A DNA stretch of 33,040 nucleotides, from assembly GCA_946401725.1 (NCBI GenBank), contig CAMIVE010000020.1:1-33040 (forward strand), in the 5' to 3' direction. The stretch comes from an uncultured Bacteroidales bacterium (GTDB lineage Bacteria > Bacteroidota > Bacteroidia > Bacteroidales > P3). The notes beneath the pieces are model-generated. The model was given only the letters and a program-made list of their open reading frames with translations. It was not told where the DNA came from and ran no database searches. The first letter of the stretch is position 1. Each line of letters starts with the position of its first letter. Positions 17,008-24,118 of this stretch are shown in pieces. Position numbers and translations under genes: made by a program.

Positions 17008-17733
17008 ATGTCCGACACATTAGTCATCACGCCTACATACAACGAGAAAGAGAATATCGAGAAAATCATTCGTAAGGTATTCTCGCTTGACAAGCAGTTT
17101 GATATGTTGATTGTTGAAGACAACTCCCCTGACGGTACTGCCGATATTGTGAAACGTTTGATGCAAGAATTTCCTGACAGGCTTTTCATCAAGGAACGCA
17201 AAGGGAAACTGGGGCTTGGAACGGCCTATCTGGCAGGTTTTGAATGGGGCTTGGAGCATGGTTATGACTATATGATAGAGATGGATGCAGATTTCTCGCA
17301 CAATCCTGAGGACCTTCCGCGTCTCTATGAGGCTTGCTCTTCCGGCAAAGGTGATGTGGTGGTCGGCTCTCGTTACGTCGATGGGAAGATCAGTGTGGTG
17401 AATTGGCCTATGGGTCGGTTGATGATGTCCTACTATGCTTCTAAGTATGTTCACTGTGTCACGCGGATGAAGGTGTTCGATGCCACAGCCGGTTTCGTGT
17501 GTTACAGCCGTAAGGTGTTGGAGAGAATGAAGTTCGACAAAGTGAAGTTTGTAGGCTATGCTTTCCAGATCGAAATGAAGTACACTGCTACCCGTTTGGG
17601 CTTTAAAATCTATGAGGTACCGATTATCTTCACCGACCGTGTTTTAGGCACTTCCAAAATGAGCATGAAGATTTTCAAGGAAGCATTCTTCGGTGTCTTC
17701 TCGCTTCGGTTCCGTAACTGGAAGAAATACTGA
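17008..17733 (+). CDS. Polyprenol monophosphomannose synthase-like glycosyltransferase, GT2 family
   Basis: This 241-residue enzyme has a GT-A fold. It starts with VITPTYNEKENIEKII (residues 6-21), then IVEDNSPDGTADI, then the catalytic metal-binding DAD at 93-95 in EMDADFSHNPEDLP, and ends with the VPIIFTDRVLGTSKM acceptor-side motif. This is the pattern of dolichol- and polyprenol-phosphate mannose or glucose synthases, which move a sugar from a nucleotide donor to a lipid phosphate at the inner face of the membrane. No C-terminal membrane helices are present, so it is the soluble type. Sugar specificity cannot be read from the sequence. It has its own leader of about 160 bp, with a hairpin at 16941-16956. 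It is a standard gene in Bacteroidetes and need not belong to the PqqD module upstream. Confidence 0.9.
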   Translation: MSDTLVITPTYNEKENIEKIIRKVFSLDKQFDMLIVEDNSPDGTADIVKRLMQEFPDRLFIKERKGKLGLGTAYLAGFEWGLEHGYDYMIEMDADFSHNPEDLPRLYEACSSGKGDVVVGSRYVDGKISVVNWPMGRLMMSYYASKYVHCVTRMKVFDATAGFVCYSRKVLERMKFDKVKFVGYAFQIEMKYTATRLGFKIYEVPIIFTDRVLGTSKMSMKIFKEAFFGVFSLRFRNWKKY

Positions 17734-17869
17734 TTGGTTACGGCTTAAAAAAGGTTGTGCATTTGCCTGCTTGTTTACTATACTATACTGTCAAACTATT
17801 AGCCTTAGATATTATCAGCGTTTTCTAATATAATGTAAGAGTATAATTTTTAATAATATAACTATCCCT

Positions 17870-20038
17870 ATGAATATTCGTAATAGCTTTTCGCATTCGG
17901 CACGGATTGTTTTGTTGGCAATCGGCTGTCTCATTGTTTCCTTCTCGTTGTTTGCTCAGAACAAGCGTCTTTCTATCCAGCAGACGATGGACTATCAGTT
18001 ATATCCTCGTAGCGGGGTGGTAGGAGTCCAGTTTGTCGGAGACGGCAGTCAGGTGGCATATGTCAAAGATGATACTGTCTATATGGGGACCCCCGGTTCT
18101 GTCAAGAAAGTGTTGAATCTGGGTGAAGTCAACAGGGCTCTCACTGCTGCAGGGGAACAGACGTTGAACAATCTGTACAGTTTCACGGCAGTCAGCGATA
18201 AGGAGATTCGTTTTACTGTCAAGCAGCACTGCTATCAGTACAACATCAAAAAGCGTACGCTCACCAAACTCTACGATGTTGTGGATGGTGAGAATAGGGA
18301 TATTGAACAGACGAGTTTCCAACAGGCTTACACACGCGACAATAATTTGTATATCAATAGCAATGGCCGTATCTTCTCTATTGAAGATCCCAATCCGGGA
18401 ATTGTCTACGGTCAACCGGTCCATCGTCATGAGTTCGGAATAGAGAAAGGCACCTTCTGGTCGCCTAAAGGCAGCTTCCTGGCCTTTTACCGTATGGATG
18501 AATCGATGGTGACAGACTATCCGTTGGTCAATACCAATACACGTATCGCCTCTTCCAAGCCATTCAAGTACCCTATGGCCGGAATGAAAAGCCATGAGGT
18601 GACGGTAGGAATCTATAACACGACGACAGAAAAAGTCACATATCTTCGTACACGCAATAATGCTTCAGTAGAGGAACGGGAGAACTATCTGACAAATCTC
18701 TCCTGGAGCCCCGACGAGAAATACCTTTATATCGCTAAGATCAACAGGGGCCAGAACCATTTGTGGATGGAACGTTACAATGTCGAGACCGGCGATTTGG
18801 ACAAGGTGCTTTTTGAAGAGACCAATCCCTGTTATATAGATCCTCAGGAAGGCATCTATTTCATTCCTCGCCACCCGGAATTATTCCTGTGGTTCAGCGA
18901 GCGTGACGGTTACAAGCACCTGTATCTTTACAGCACCACTGGCGAGCTGGTGAAGCAGTTGACTAAGGGCAATTTCGATGTGCAGAGCATCATCGCTATC
19001 GATAGCAAGGGCGATAATGTGTATGTCAATTCCAACAAGGAAGACCCGACTGGTTTGTATGCTTACAGAGTGAATATCAATACAGGCGAGATGACGTTGC
19101 TGACTCCGGAGCCGGGCACCCACCGGGTACAGGTCAACGCAGCCGGTACCATGCTCATTGACCGTTTCAGTAGCCTGACCGTCCCCTCACGCACATTGGT
19201 TAGAAACACAAAGGGCAAGATGATATCCTCCCTTAACGATATCCCCAGTCCTTTGGCTGAATATGCCATGCCGAATATCGAAATGGGCACCATCAAGGCT
19301 GCTGACGGTGTGACAGACTTGTACTATCGTCTAATCACTCCTCCCGACATGAAGAAAGGCGACAAATATCCCACCTTGGTTTATGTTTATGGTGGCCCCC
19401 ACAGCCAGTTGGTTACCAATTCGTGGCTGGCCGGAGGCAATCTCTATTTCCTCTTCTTGGCACAGCAGGGCTATGTGGTCTTCACACTTGACAACCGTGG
19501 TACCGACAACCGTGGCTTCGCTTTTGAGAGCTGCACACACCGTCATCTGGGCGAAATCGAGATGGCCGACCAGATGGAGGGTGTCAAGTTCCTGCAGTCG
19601 TTGCCCTATGTCGACCAGGAGCGTATGGGCGTCGAAGGGTGGAGTTTTGGTGGCTTCATGACCATCACCATGAAACTGGCTCATCCGGAAATCTTCAAAG
19701 TGGCTTGCGCTGGCGGTCCTGTTATCGATTGGAAATGGTATGAGGTGATGTATGGCGAACGCTATATGGACACTCCGGATGAGAACCCGGAGGGTTACAA
19801 GAATACATCGCTTATCAATAAGGCTGGCGACCTTGAAGGGCGCCTCCTCGTCATCCATGGTGCTGAGGACAATACTGTGGTGTGGCAGAACTCGATCGAG
19901 TTTATCCAGGCTTGCATCAAGAAAGGCAAATTGGTCGACTATTTTATCTATCCCCATCACGAACATAACGTTCTTGGATACGATCGCATCCATCTTTACA
20001 AGAAGATGTTTGACTATTACGAGACCTTCCTGAAATAA
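17870..20038 (+). CDS. Dipeptidyl-peptidase IV (S9B serine peptidase)
   Basis: This exported exopeptidase removes X-Pro or X-Ala dipeptides from peptide N-termini. It has 722 residues, close to other Bacteroidetes DPP IV. A signal peptide covers about 1-30 (ending LFAQN). Residues about 35-470 form the beta-propeller domain. The catalytic alpha/beta-hydrolase domain follows, with the nucleophile Ser592 in GWSFGG, Asp667 in HGAEDNTV and His699 in HHEHNVLG, so the triad is complete. In this phylum such enzymes work in the periplasm or on the outer surface with other peptidases to feed on proteins, which fits the C25 protease gene at 24119. The gene stands 136 bp after the glycosyltransferase, and no clear promoter consensus was found in that gap. 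Confidence 0.93.
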   Translation: MNIRNSFSHSARIVLLAIGCLIVSFSLFAQNKRLSIQQTMDYQLYPRSGVVGVQFVGDGSQVAYVKDDTVYMGTPGSVKKVLNLGEVNRALTAAGEQTLNNLYSFTAVSDKEIRFTVKQHCYQYNIKKRTLTKLYDVVDGENRDIEQTSFQQAYTRDNNLYINSNGRIFSIEDPNPGIVYGQPVHRHEFGIEKGTFWSPKGSFLAFYRMDESMVTDYPLVNTNTRIASSKPFKYPMAGMKSHEVTVGIYNTTTEKVTYLRTRNNASVEERENYLTNLSWSPDEKYLYIAKINRGQNHLWMERYNVETGDLDKVLFEETNPCYIDPQEGIYFIPRHPELFLWFSERDGYKHLYLYSTTGELVKQLTKGNFDVQSIIAIDSKGDNVYVNSNKEDPTGLYAYRVNINTGEMTLLTPEPGTHRVQVNAAGTMLIDRFSSLTVPSRTLVRNTKGKMISSLNDIPSPLAEYAMPNIEMGTIKAADGVTDLYYRLITPPDMKKGDKYPTLVYVYGGPHSQLVTNSWLAGGNLYFLFLAQQGYVVFTLDNRGTDNRGFAFESCTHRHLGEIEMADQMEGVKFLQSLPYVDQERMGVEGWSFGGFMTITMKLAHPEIFKVACAGGPVIDWKWYEVMYGERYMDTPDENPEGYKNTSLINKAGDLEGRLLVIHGAEDNTVVWQNSIEFIQACIKKGKLVDYFIYPHHEHNVLGYDRIHLYKKMFDYYETFLK

Positions 20039-20069
20039 AGACTATAAAACATAAAACCTTACATTTGAA

Positions 20070-20684
20070 ATGTTTACCGGAATAGTTGAAAAGACCGCCA
20101 AGGTTGTCAAGATAGAGAAAGAAAACACCAACTATCATTTTACGCTCACTGTGGATTTCGCAGACGAGCTGGGCATTGATCAGAGCATGGCCCACGACGG
20201 ATGCTGCCTCACTGTGGTGAAGGTCGACAAGGAGAAGAAGCAGTATGTCGTTACTGCCATGGATGAAACCATGCTCAAGACAAATCTCGGTACCTGGCAG
20301 GTGGGTACAGAGGTGAATGTGGAGCGATCCATGCGTATGGACGGCCGCTTTGACGGTCATATCGTGCAAGGCCATGTCGACCAGACGGCCATCTGCACCA
20401 AGGTGGTGGATGACCATGGCAGTTGGCGCTTCTATTTCGAGTATGCCTACGATGCCGAGAAAAAGAACATCACCGTTCCTAAGGGTTCCATCTCCATCAA
20501 CGGCGTCAGTCTCACGGTAGTCGATAGCGAACCGGGCATGTTCTCTGTTGCCATCATCCCCTACACCTTTCAGGTGACCAATTTCCACAACTTCCAGCCG
20601 GGAACCGTCGTCAATATCGAGTTCGATGTCTTTGGCAAGTACGTCCAGCGGCTGTTGGAACAGTATATGAATGCTGCCAAGTGA
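20070..20684 (+). CDS. ribE: Riboflavin synthase, alpha subunit
   Basis: This enzyme joins two 6,7-dimethyl-8-ribityllumazine molecules to give riboflavin, the last step of vitamin B2 synthesis. It has 204 residues, normal for the family. The start MFTGIVEKTAKVV is diagnostic. The protein is two similar lumazine-binding halves (residues about 1-95 and 96-195), the second marked by HIVQGHVDQTA at its junction and SISINGVSLTVVD. The ATG at 20070 is 31 bp after the DPP IV stop, so the two may be co-transcribed although their roles are unrelated. No FMN riboswitch was seen upstream. A strong terminator follows at 20701-20740. Confidence 0.96.
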   Translation: MFTGIVEKTAKVVKIEKENTNYHFTLTVDFADELGIDQSMAHDGCCLTVVKVDKEKKQYVVTAMDETMLKTNLGTWQVGTEVNVERSMRMDGRFDGHIVQGHVDQTAICTKVVDDHGSWRFYFEYAYDAEKKNITVPKGSISINGVSLTVVDSEPGMFSVAIIPYTFQVTNFHNFQPGTVVNIEFDVFGKYVQRLLEQYMNAAK

Positions 20685-20700
20685 GTTTGGTAGAAAACAA

Positions 20701-20740
20701 AAAAGATGTCGCCCCGTATGAGGCGACATCTTTTTTTTTT
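20701..20740. terminator. Bidirectional terminator after riboflavin synthase
   Basis: A 13-bp perfect stem pairs 20701-20713 (AAAAGATGTCGCC) with 20722-20734 (GGCGACATCTTTT) around an 8-nt loop. It is followed by a run of ten T (20731-20740) and preceded by an A-rich stretch. It lies between convergent genes and can act on both strands. Confidence 0.93.
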
Positions 20741-20758
20741 GTTATAGTGATACAGTGA

Positions 20759-21328
20759 CTATTCTTCTAAGTAAGGATATTCATAACGTACTTTAAAGCC
20801 CTTGTCGGTGGCCTCTTCCAGCCAGATTCTCATATGCTGGGACTGCAGGTCGTGAAGATTCGGGTTGCCATATTTGTCGAATTTCATGTCGCCATGGACT
20901 TCTACAACATAGCCGTGTTTTTCAATAGCAGCAACAGTGTCGGTATACTGGTCAGCGCCCAAGTATGAGTTGATTTTTGAGAGGGCGTTGACTTTGCCGT
21001 AGTCACCGATGCGACCTGCGCAGACACAGTCTCTTTCACTCATTCCCGGGATGGTCATTGAGGCGGCCGTGTTTTTGCTCGTAAGGATAGTGATATACAA
21101 ATTGCCGGAATTAAGTGTGACTCTGAAGTGGGCAGGATAGGCAGCGGTAGTATCGTATCCGAAACCCTCTTTGTATTTCGGGTCGGATTCATTGGTGGCA
21201 CCGATTTCAATGAAGTCGCCATCTTCAAGAATAACACCCTCGTATTCGATGTCATCATCACCGCAACTGACAAAACTCATGGCGAATACTGTTGCCATAG
21301 CAATAGCTAAAAATCTTAATTTCTTCAT
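20759..21328 (-). CDS. Putative lipoprotein of unknown function
   Basis: This gene encodes 189 residues. The signal sequence ends in a lipobox, FVSC, with the lipidated Cys at residue 22. It is followed by GDDD, an acidic stretch of the kind seen in Bacteroidetes lipoproteins, where acidic residues after the Cys can direct surface export. The mature part is mostly predicted beta with scattered charged residues; two further Cys (in DCVCAG) lie in the middle. I do not recognise a family or an enzyme motif. It is a single-gene unit with its own promoter (21355-21384) and converges on riboflavin synthase across the terminator. Confidence 0.75.
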   Translation of the reverse strand: MKKLRFLAIAMATVFAMSFVSCGDDDIEYEGVILEDGDFIEIGATNESDPKYKEGFGYDTTAAYPAHFRVTLNSGNLYITILTSKNTAASMTIPGMSERDCVCAGRIGDYGKVNALSKINSYLGADQYTDTVAAIEKHGYVVEVHGDMKFDKYGNPNLHDLQSQHMRIWLEEATDKGFKVRYEYPYLEE

Positions 21329-21354
21329 GATGTTTGATGTTTAATATTTGTCTG

Positions 21355-21384
21355 CAAAATTACGAAGAATATTTTATATACAAG
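21355..21384 (-). promoter_or_regulatory. Promoter for the lipoprotein gene
   Basis: On the minus strand TAATTTTG (21362-21355) matches TAnnTTTG exactly, and CTTG (21384-21381, one mismatch to TTTG) lies 18 nt upstream. The -7 element is about 26 bp before the ATG, so the leader would be short. Confidence 0.6.
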
Positions 21385-21423
21385 GAAAAAAAACAACAAT
21401 AATTGTAAACGTTTGAAAAACAG

Positions 21424-21672
21424 TCAGGGCACAGGGTCGTATCCAGAACCGCCGAAAGGGTTGCAGCGCAAAATGCGTTTCAAGGCCAGCCAACTTCCTT
21501 TAAAAGGTCCATATTTGAGGATGGCCTCTTTTGCATATTGAGAGCAAGTGGGGGTGAATCGGCAGGCTGCGGGTGTGAGGGGTGATATACACTGTTGGTA
21601 GAACTTGATCAACAGCAGAAAGAACCAACTGATTCCTTTTTTTATTCCAGTATAGATCTTGTGAAGGATCAT
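21424..21672 (-). CDS. yidD: Membrane protein insertion efficiency factor YidD
   Basis: YidD is a small membrane-associated protein that helps YidC insert inner-membrane proteins. I chose the ATG at 21672, giving 82 residues, the usual size; a longer open frame up to 21870 would only cover the rnpA coding region. The family motifs are clear: [28 protein letters not shown] and [11 protein letters not shown], with three conserved Cys. Its ATG overlaps the rnpA stop in an ATGA arrangement, so translation is coupled. The rnpA-yidD order is the standard bacterial one, although rpmH is not upstream here. Confidence 0.95.
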   Translation of the reverse strand: MILHKIYTGIKKGISWFFLLLIKFYQQCISPLTPAACRFTPTCSQYAKEAILKYGPFKGSWLALKRILRCNPFGGSGYDPVP

Positions 21673-22097
21673 TGTGCTGTTTCTTGAGATGATGTCTGTG
21701 AGTCCGGTTGCCTCAGTTGGTTGATAAGTAGGGGCAGCAGTTTGTCGAAGCGATTCGATAGCTGTTGGAATGACATGACTTCGTTGTGGATGTAGTTGAT
21801 TCCAAGGATTAAGGATTTGTCTTGCTGTTCCAGGATATCTATCAGCTGCTGTTTGCGCAGGCGGTAGCATTCGCGCATCAGTCGTTTAGCCCGGTTACGG
21901 TCCACAGCGTGATGTAGTTTTTTCTTGGGAGCGACTATCACCGTCTGCAGACGGCAAGGGAGAACCCCCTTCTCCACGAATGTCCAATGGATACTCAGTG
22001 GGAACACCATGGTGCGTTGAGGTGAGGCATATAGCATGCCTATGAAACGTTGGCTGCAGAGCCGTTCTTTTTTTCGGAAAGTGTACAGGCGTGTCAC
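21669..22097 (-). CDS. rnpA: Ribonuclease P protein component
   Basis: RnpA binds the RNase P RNA and helps it cleave the 5' leaders of tRNA precursors. The protein has 142 residues with a basic N-terminus ([12 protein letters not shown]), the central strand [20 protein letters not shown] and LMRECYR, which together form the RNR signature of the family. The start is a GTG at 22097, which overlaps the stop of the HemD-like gene (GTGA); no better ATG gives the conserved N-terminus. The C-terminal 20 residues are Gln/Ser-rich and probably not part of the fold. It lies in a chain of overlapping genes ending with yidD. Confidence 0.93.
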   Translation of the reverse strand: MTRLYTFRKKERLCSQRFIGMLYASPQRTMVFPLSIHWTFVEKGVLPCRLQTVIVAPKKKLHHAVDRNRAKRLMRECYRLRKQQLIDILEQQDKSLILGINYIHNEVMSFQQLSNRFDKLLPLLINQLRQPDSQTSSQETAQ

Positions 22098-23077
22098 GAT
22101 GGGTTCTTTGTCGTGTCGCCGCCTTTGGCTGCGGCTTCAGCCTCTTTGCGCGCTTTTTCTGCCGCTCGTTCGGCACGGCGGGCTGCGGCTTTGGCTTTCT
22201 TCTCCTCCATCAGCTGTTTGTACTTTGTCTTGCTGGCAAATACCGATTTGGTCTTTTTGGCGCCAGTGTTTTTGCTGGTGTGGGAACTCTTGCTGTTCTT
22301 TAAACTGCTGGGTTTAACTACGAGGACAGCCTCCTGTTGTTTACCGAGCAGGTGGTTTTCAATGGCCATGGCCATCGAGGGCGAGTTCTTGGTGGGTGCA
22401 GCAATGGTAATCTTGATGCCTGCCGCATTGAGGGCGGCATGGGTGGAGGTGCCAAAGGCGGCAACCAGTATGGAGGATTCCTTTACGTCGGGGAAATTGA
22501 TCAGCAGCGAGCGGACTCCGATGGGTGAGAAAAGGGCTATCATGTCGAAGTCCTCAAGTTTGAACTGCTTCAAGTCGCGCGGGACGCTGCGGTACATAGG
22601 GGCTTTGGTGTATTTGAACTTGGCTTTGTCCAGCAGCTTGGTGTATTCGGTCTGTTTCTCGTCCGAGCAGGGGAAGAGGAATTTCTCTTCCCGATGCTTT
22701 GACATGACGTCTACCAGATCGGCGAAATACTGGGACCCGTAGAAGATCTTGCGTTTGCGGTATTGGATGTAGTTCTGCAGATACAGGGCTATGGCCTCGG
22801 TGGAGCAGAAGTATTTCATGGATTCGGGGATGACCTCTCTCAGCTCTTTGGCCATTCTGAAGAAGTGATCGACGGAATTCTTGCTGTTGAAAATGACAGC
22901 GGTGTATTCTGTAATGTGTATTCTGCTTTTACGGAATTCGGTTGCACCGATACCTACAACTTCAAAAAATTTGTAGAAGGTCAGGTCTAATTTGTAATCG
23001 CTTATCAGTTTTTTGTAAGGCGATTTATCCAAATCGGCAGGTTCTGGTTGTGAAATCAGAATTTTTTTAATCTTCAT
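22094..23077 (-). CDS. hemD: Uroporphyrinogen-III synthase-like protein (HemD) with a basic C-terminal tail
   Basis: This gene encodes 327 residues. Residues 1-254 have the two-domain HemD layout, with ILISQPEPAD at the start, AVIFNSKNSVDHFF, and later MIALFSPIGVRSLL and VAAFGTSTHAALNAAG. HemD closes the linear tetrapyrrole hydroxymethylbilane into uroporphyrinogen III for haem. Family identity is weakly conserved in sequence, so activity is an inference. Residues about 255-327 are an extra Lys/Ala/Arg/Glu-rich tail (KAKAAARRAERAAEKARKEA), which looks like a single long helix or a disordered basic region and is not part of the enzyme fold. The start is 34 bp after the DUF4271 stop and the end overlaps rnpA. 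No other haem genes are adjacent. Confidence 0.8.
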   Translation of the reverse strand: MKIKKILISQPEPADLDKSPYKKLISDYKLDLTFYKFFEVVGIGATEFRKSRIHITEYTAVIFNSKNSVDHFFRMAKELREVIPESMKYFCSTEAIALYLQNYIQYRKRKIFYGSQYFADLVDVMSKHREEKFLFPCSDEKQTEYTKLLDKAKFKYTKAPMYRSVPRDLKQFKLEDFDMIALFSPIGVRSLLINFPDVKESSILVAAFGTSTHAALNAAGIKITIAAPTKNSPSMAMAIENHLLGKQQEAVLVVKPSSLKNSKSSHTSKNTGAKKTKSVFASKTKYKQLMEEKKAKAAARRAERAAEKARKEAEAAAKGGDTTKNPS

Positions 23078-23110
23078 GCTCGTTGTTTCAATGGTATAAC
23101 TACCTATCTT

Positions 23111-24088
23111 TTATGAAATTAATACCTTTGCAAGTATTAAAATAGGTACTATTTCAAAAATGCAAAGATAATAAAATAAATACAATTTGGAACTTTTTGA
23201 ATTTGTTAAAATAAGTTGCAGCCCTCGTATAATCCTGACAATAAACAGTATTGCTGCAATCCCAAGTGCAATCTTGAGTGGGATATCGCTTGCATTGGGC
23301 GTATAGAAAATGAGGAGCAACAGGGGGGTGACGGTCAGTCCGCCCACAAAATAGAACAGGTAGTTGCTTGAGATGTAAAGCCAGATGGAAGAAGGAGATT
23401 CAAACAGGACACCGAATAGTTTGATGATTCCTGTTTTGAGCAGTATAAAAACAACCAATCCGCCTAAAAGAATCAGAAACAGCTGGACTTCATTGAGGTC
23501 CATATAGAATGCGTATTGTTTCATGATTCGTACCGCGCAAAGAGTCAGCGTGCCCAGATAGATGCCGGTCATGGGTAGCAAAGACCGTGGACGGATATTG
23601 CTTTCCCGAAACACGCGGTCAAGTGCTCGGCTGTCGAATAAGGATCGGAAGATGTCTTTGATCTTGAATTTCTGATTGTTGATATAAAGGCTGATGAAGA
23701 CAATCAGCAGTATGATGACACCGAACACCCATCCTCCGGGGGTGTTGTCTGTACGTTTGACGGGAGTCACAAGGTCGCTGACATGTTCGTTTGAGGCAAA
23801 CATGCTTTTGCGTTGCAGGGGCTCCTGAATAGCGAAAGGGGCTTCGGTGGAATCAAACCAACAGGTGAAGAATTTGACGGTGTCGGTTTCTGTCGTGTCG
23901 ACGGCAACAGTATCTACCGGACGTAAGAGGGTGACGGGTATCTCGCTGGTGCGGACGGGGGTGGTGACCTGTTCGGCTGCAGGCTTCGCTTTGGCTTGCT
24001 GCACTGTGGCAACCGGCTGCGGATTTGCAGTGCTGCTTTGGCTGCTGTCGGGTTGTGCCGTTGTCAGGATGGTGTTTGTCTGCTTCAT
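23111..24088 (-). CDS. DUF4271 multi-pass membrane protein
   Basis: This gene encodes 325 residues. Residues 1-115 are low-complexity and rich in Thr, Gln, Pro and Val, probably disordered. A first membrane helix follows at about 118-136 (WVFGVIILLIVFISLYI), then a basic amphipathic section with RSLFDSRALDRVFRESN, and several further helices to the C-terminus (about six). This matches what I know of DUF4271 proteins, a Bacteroidetes-specific inner-membrane family of unknown function, which I recall being encoded next to hemD-like genes. It sits 30 bp after the C25 protease gene and 33 bp before hemD on the same strand, so it is probably in one operon with both. The N-terminal segment is longer than I would expect for the family. 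Confidence 0.8.
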   Translation of the reverse strand: MKQTNTILTTAQPDSSQSSTANPQPVATVQQAKAKPAAEQVTTPVRTSEIPVTLLRPVDTVAVDTTETDTVKFFTCWFDSTEAPFAIQEPLQRKSMFASNEHVSDLVTPVKRTDNTPGGWVFGVIILLIVFISLYINNQKFKIKDIFRSLFDSRALDRVFRESNIRPRSLLPMTGIYLGTLTLCAVRIMKQYAFYMDLNEVQLFLILLGGLVVFILLKTGIIKLFGVLFESPSSIWLYISSNYLFYFVGGLTVTPLLLLIFYTPNASDIPLKIALGIAAILFIVRIIRGLQLILTNSKSSKLYLFYYLCIFEIVPILILAKVLIS

Positions 24089-24118
24089 GTATCGCCAGCT
24101 TTGTGTTGTCTCAGGATG

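Noticed and set aside
23163-23170. TATCTTTG on the minus strand inside the 3' end of the DUF4271 gene, as an internal promoter for hemD
   Set aside because: It encodes part of the protein (Tyr-Leu-Cys), and no TTTG-type element lies about 20 nt upstream.
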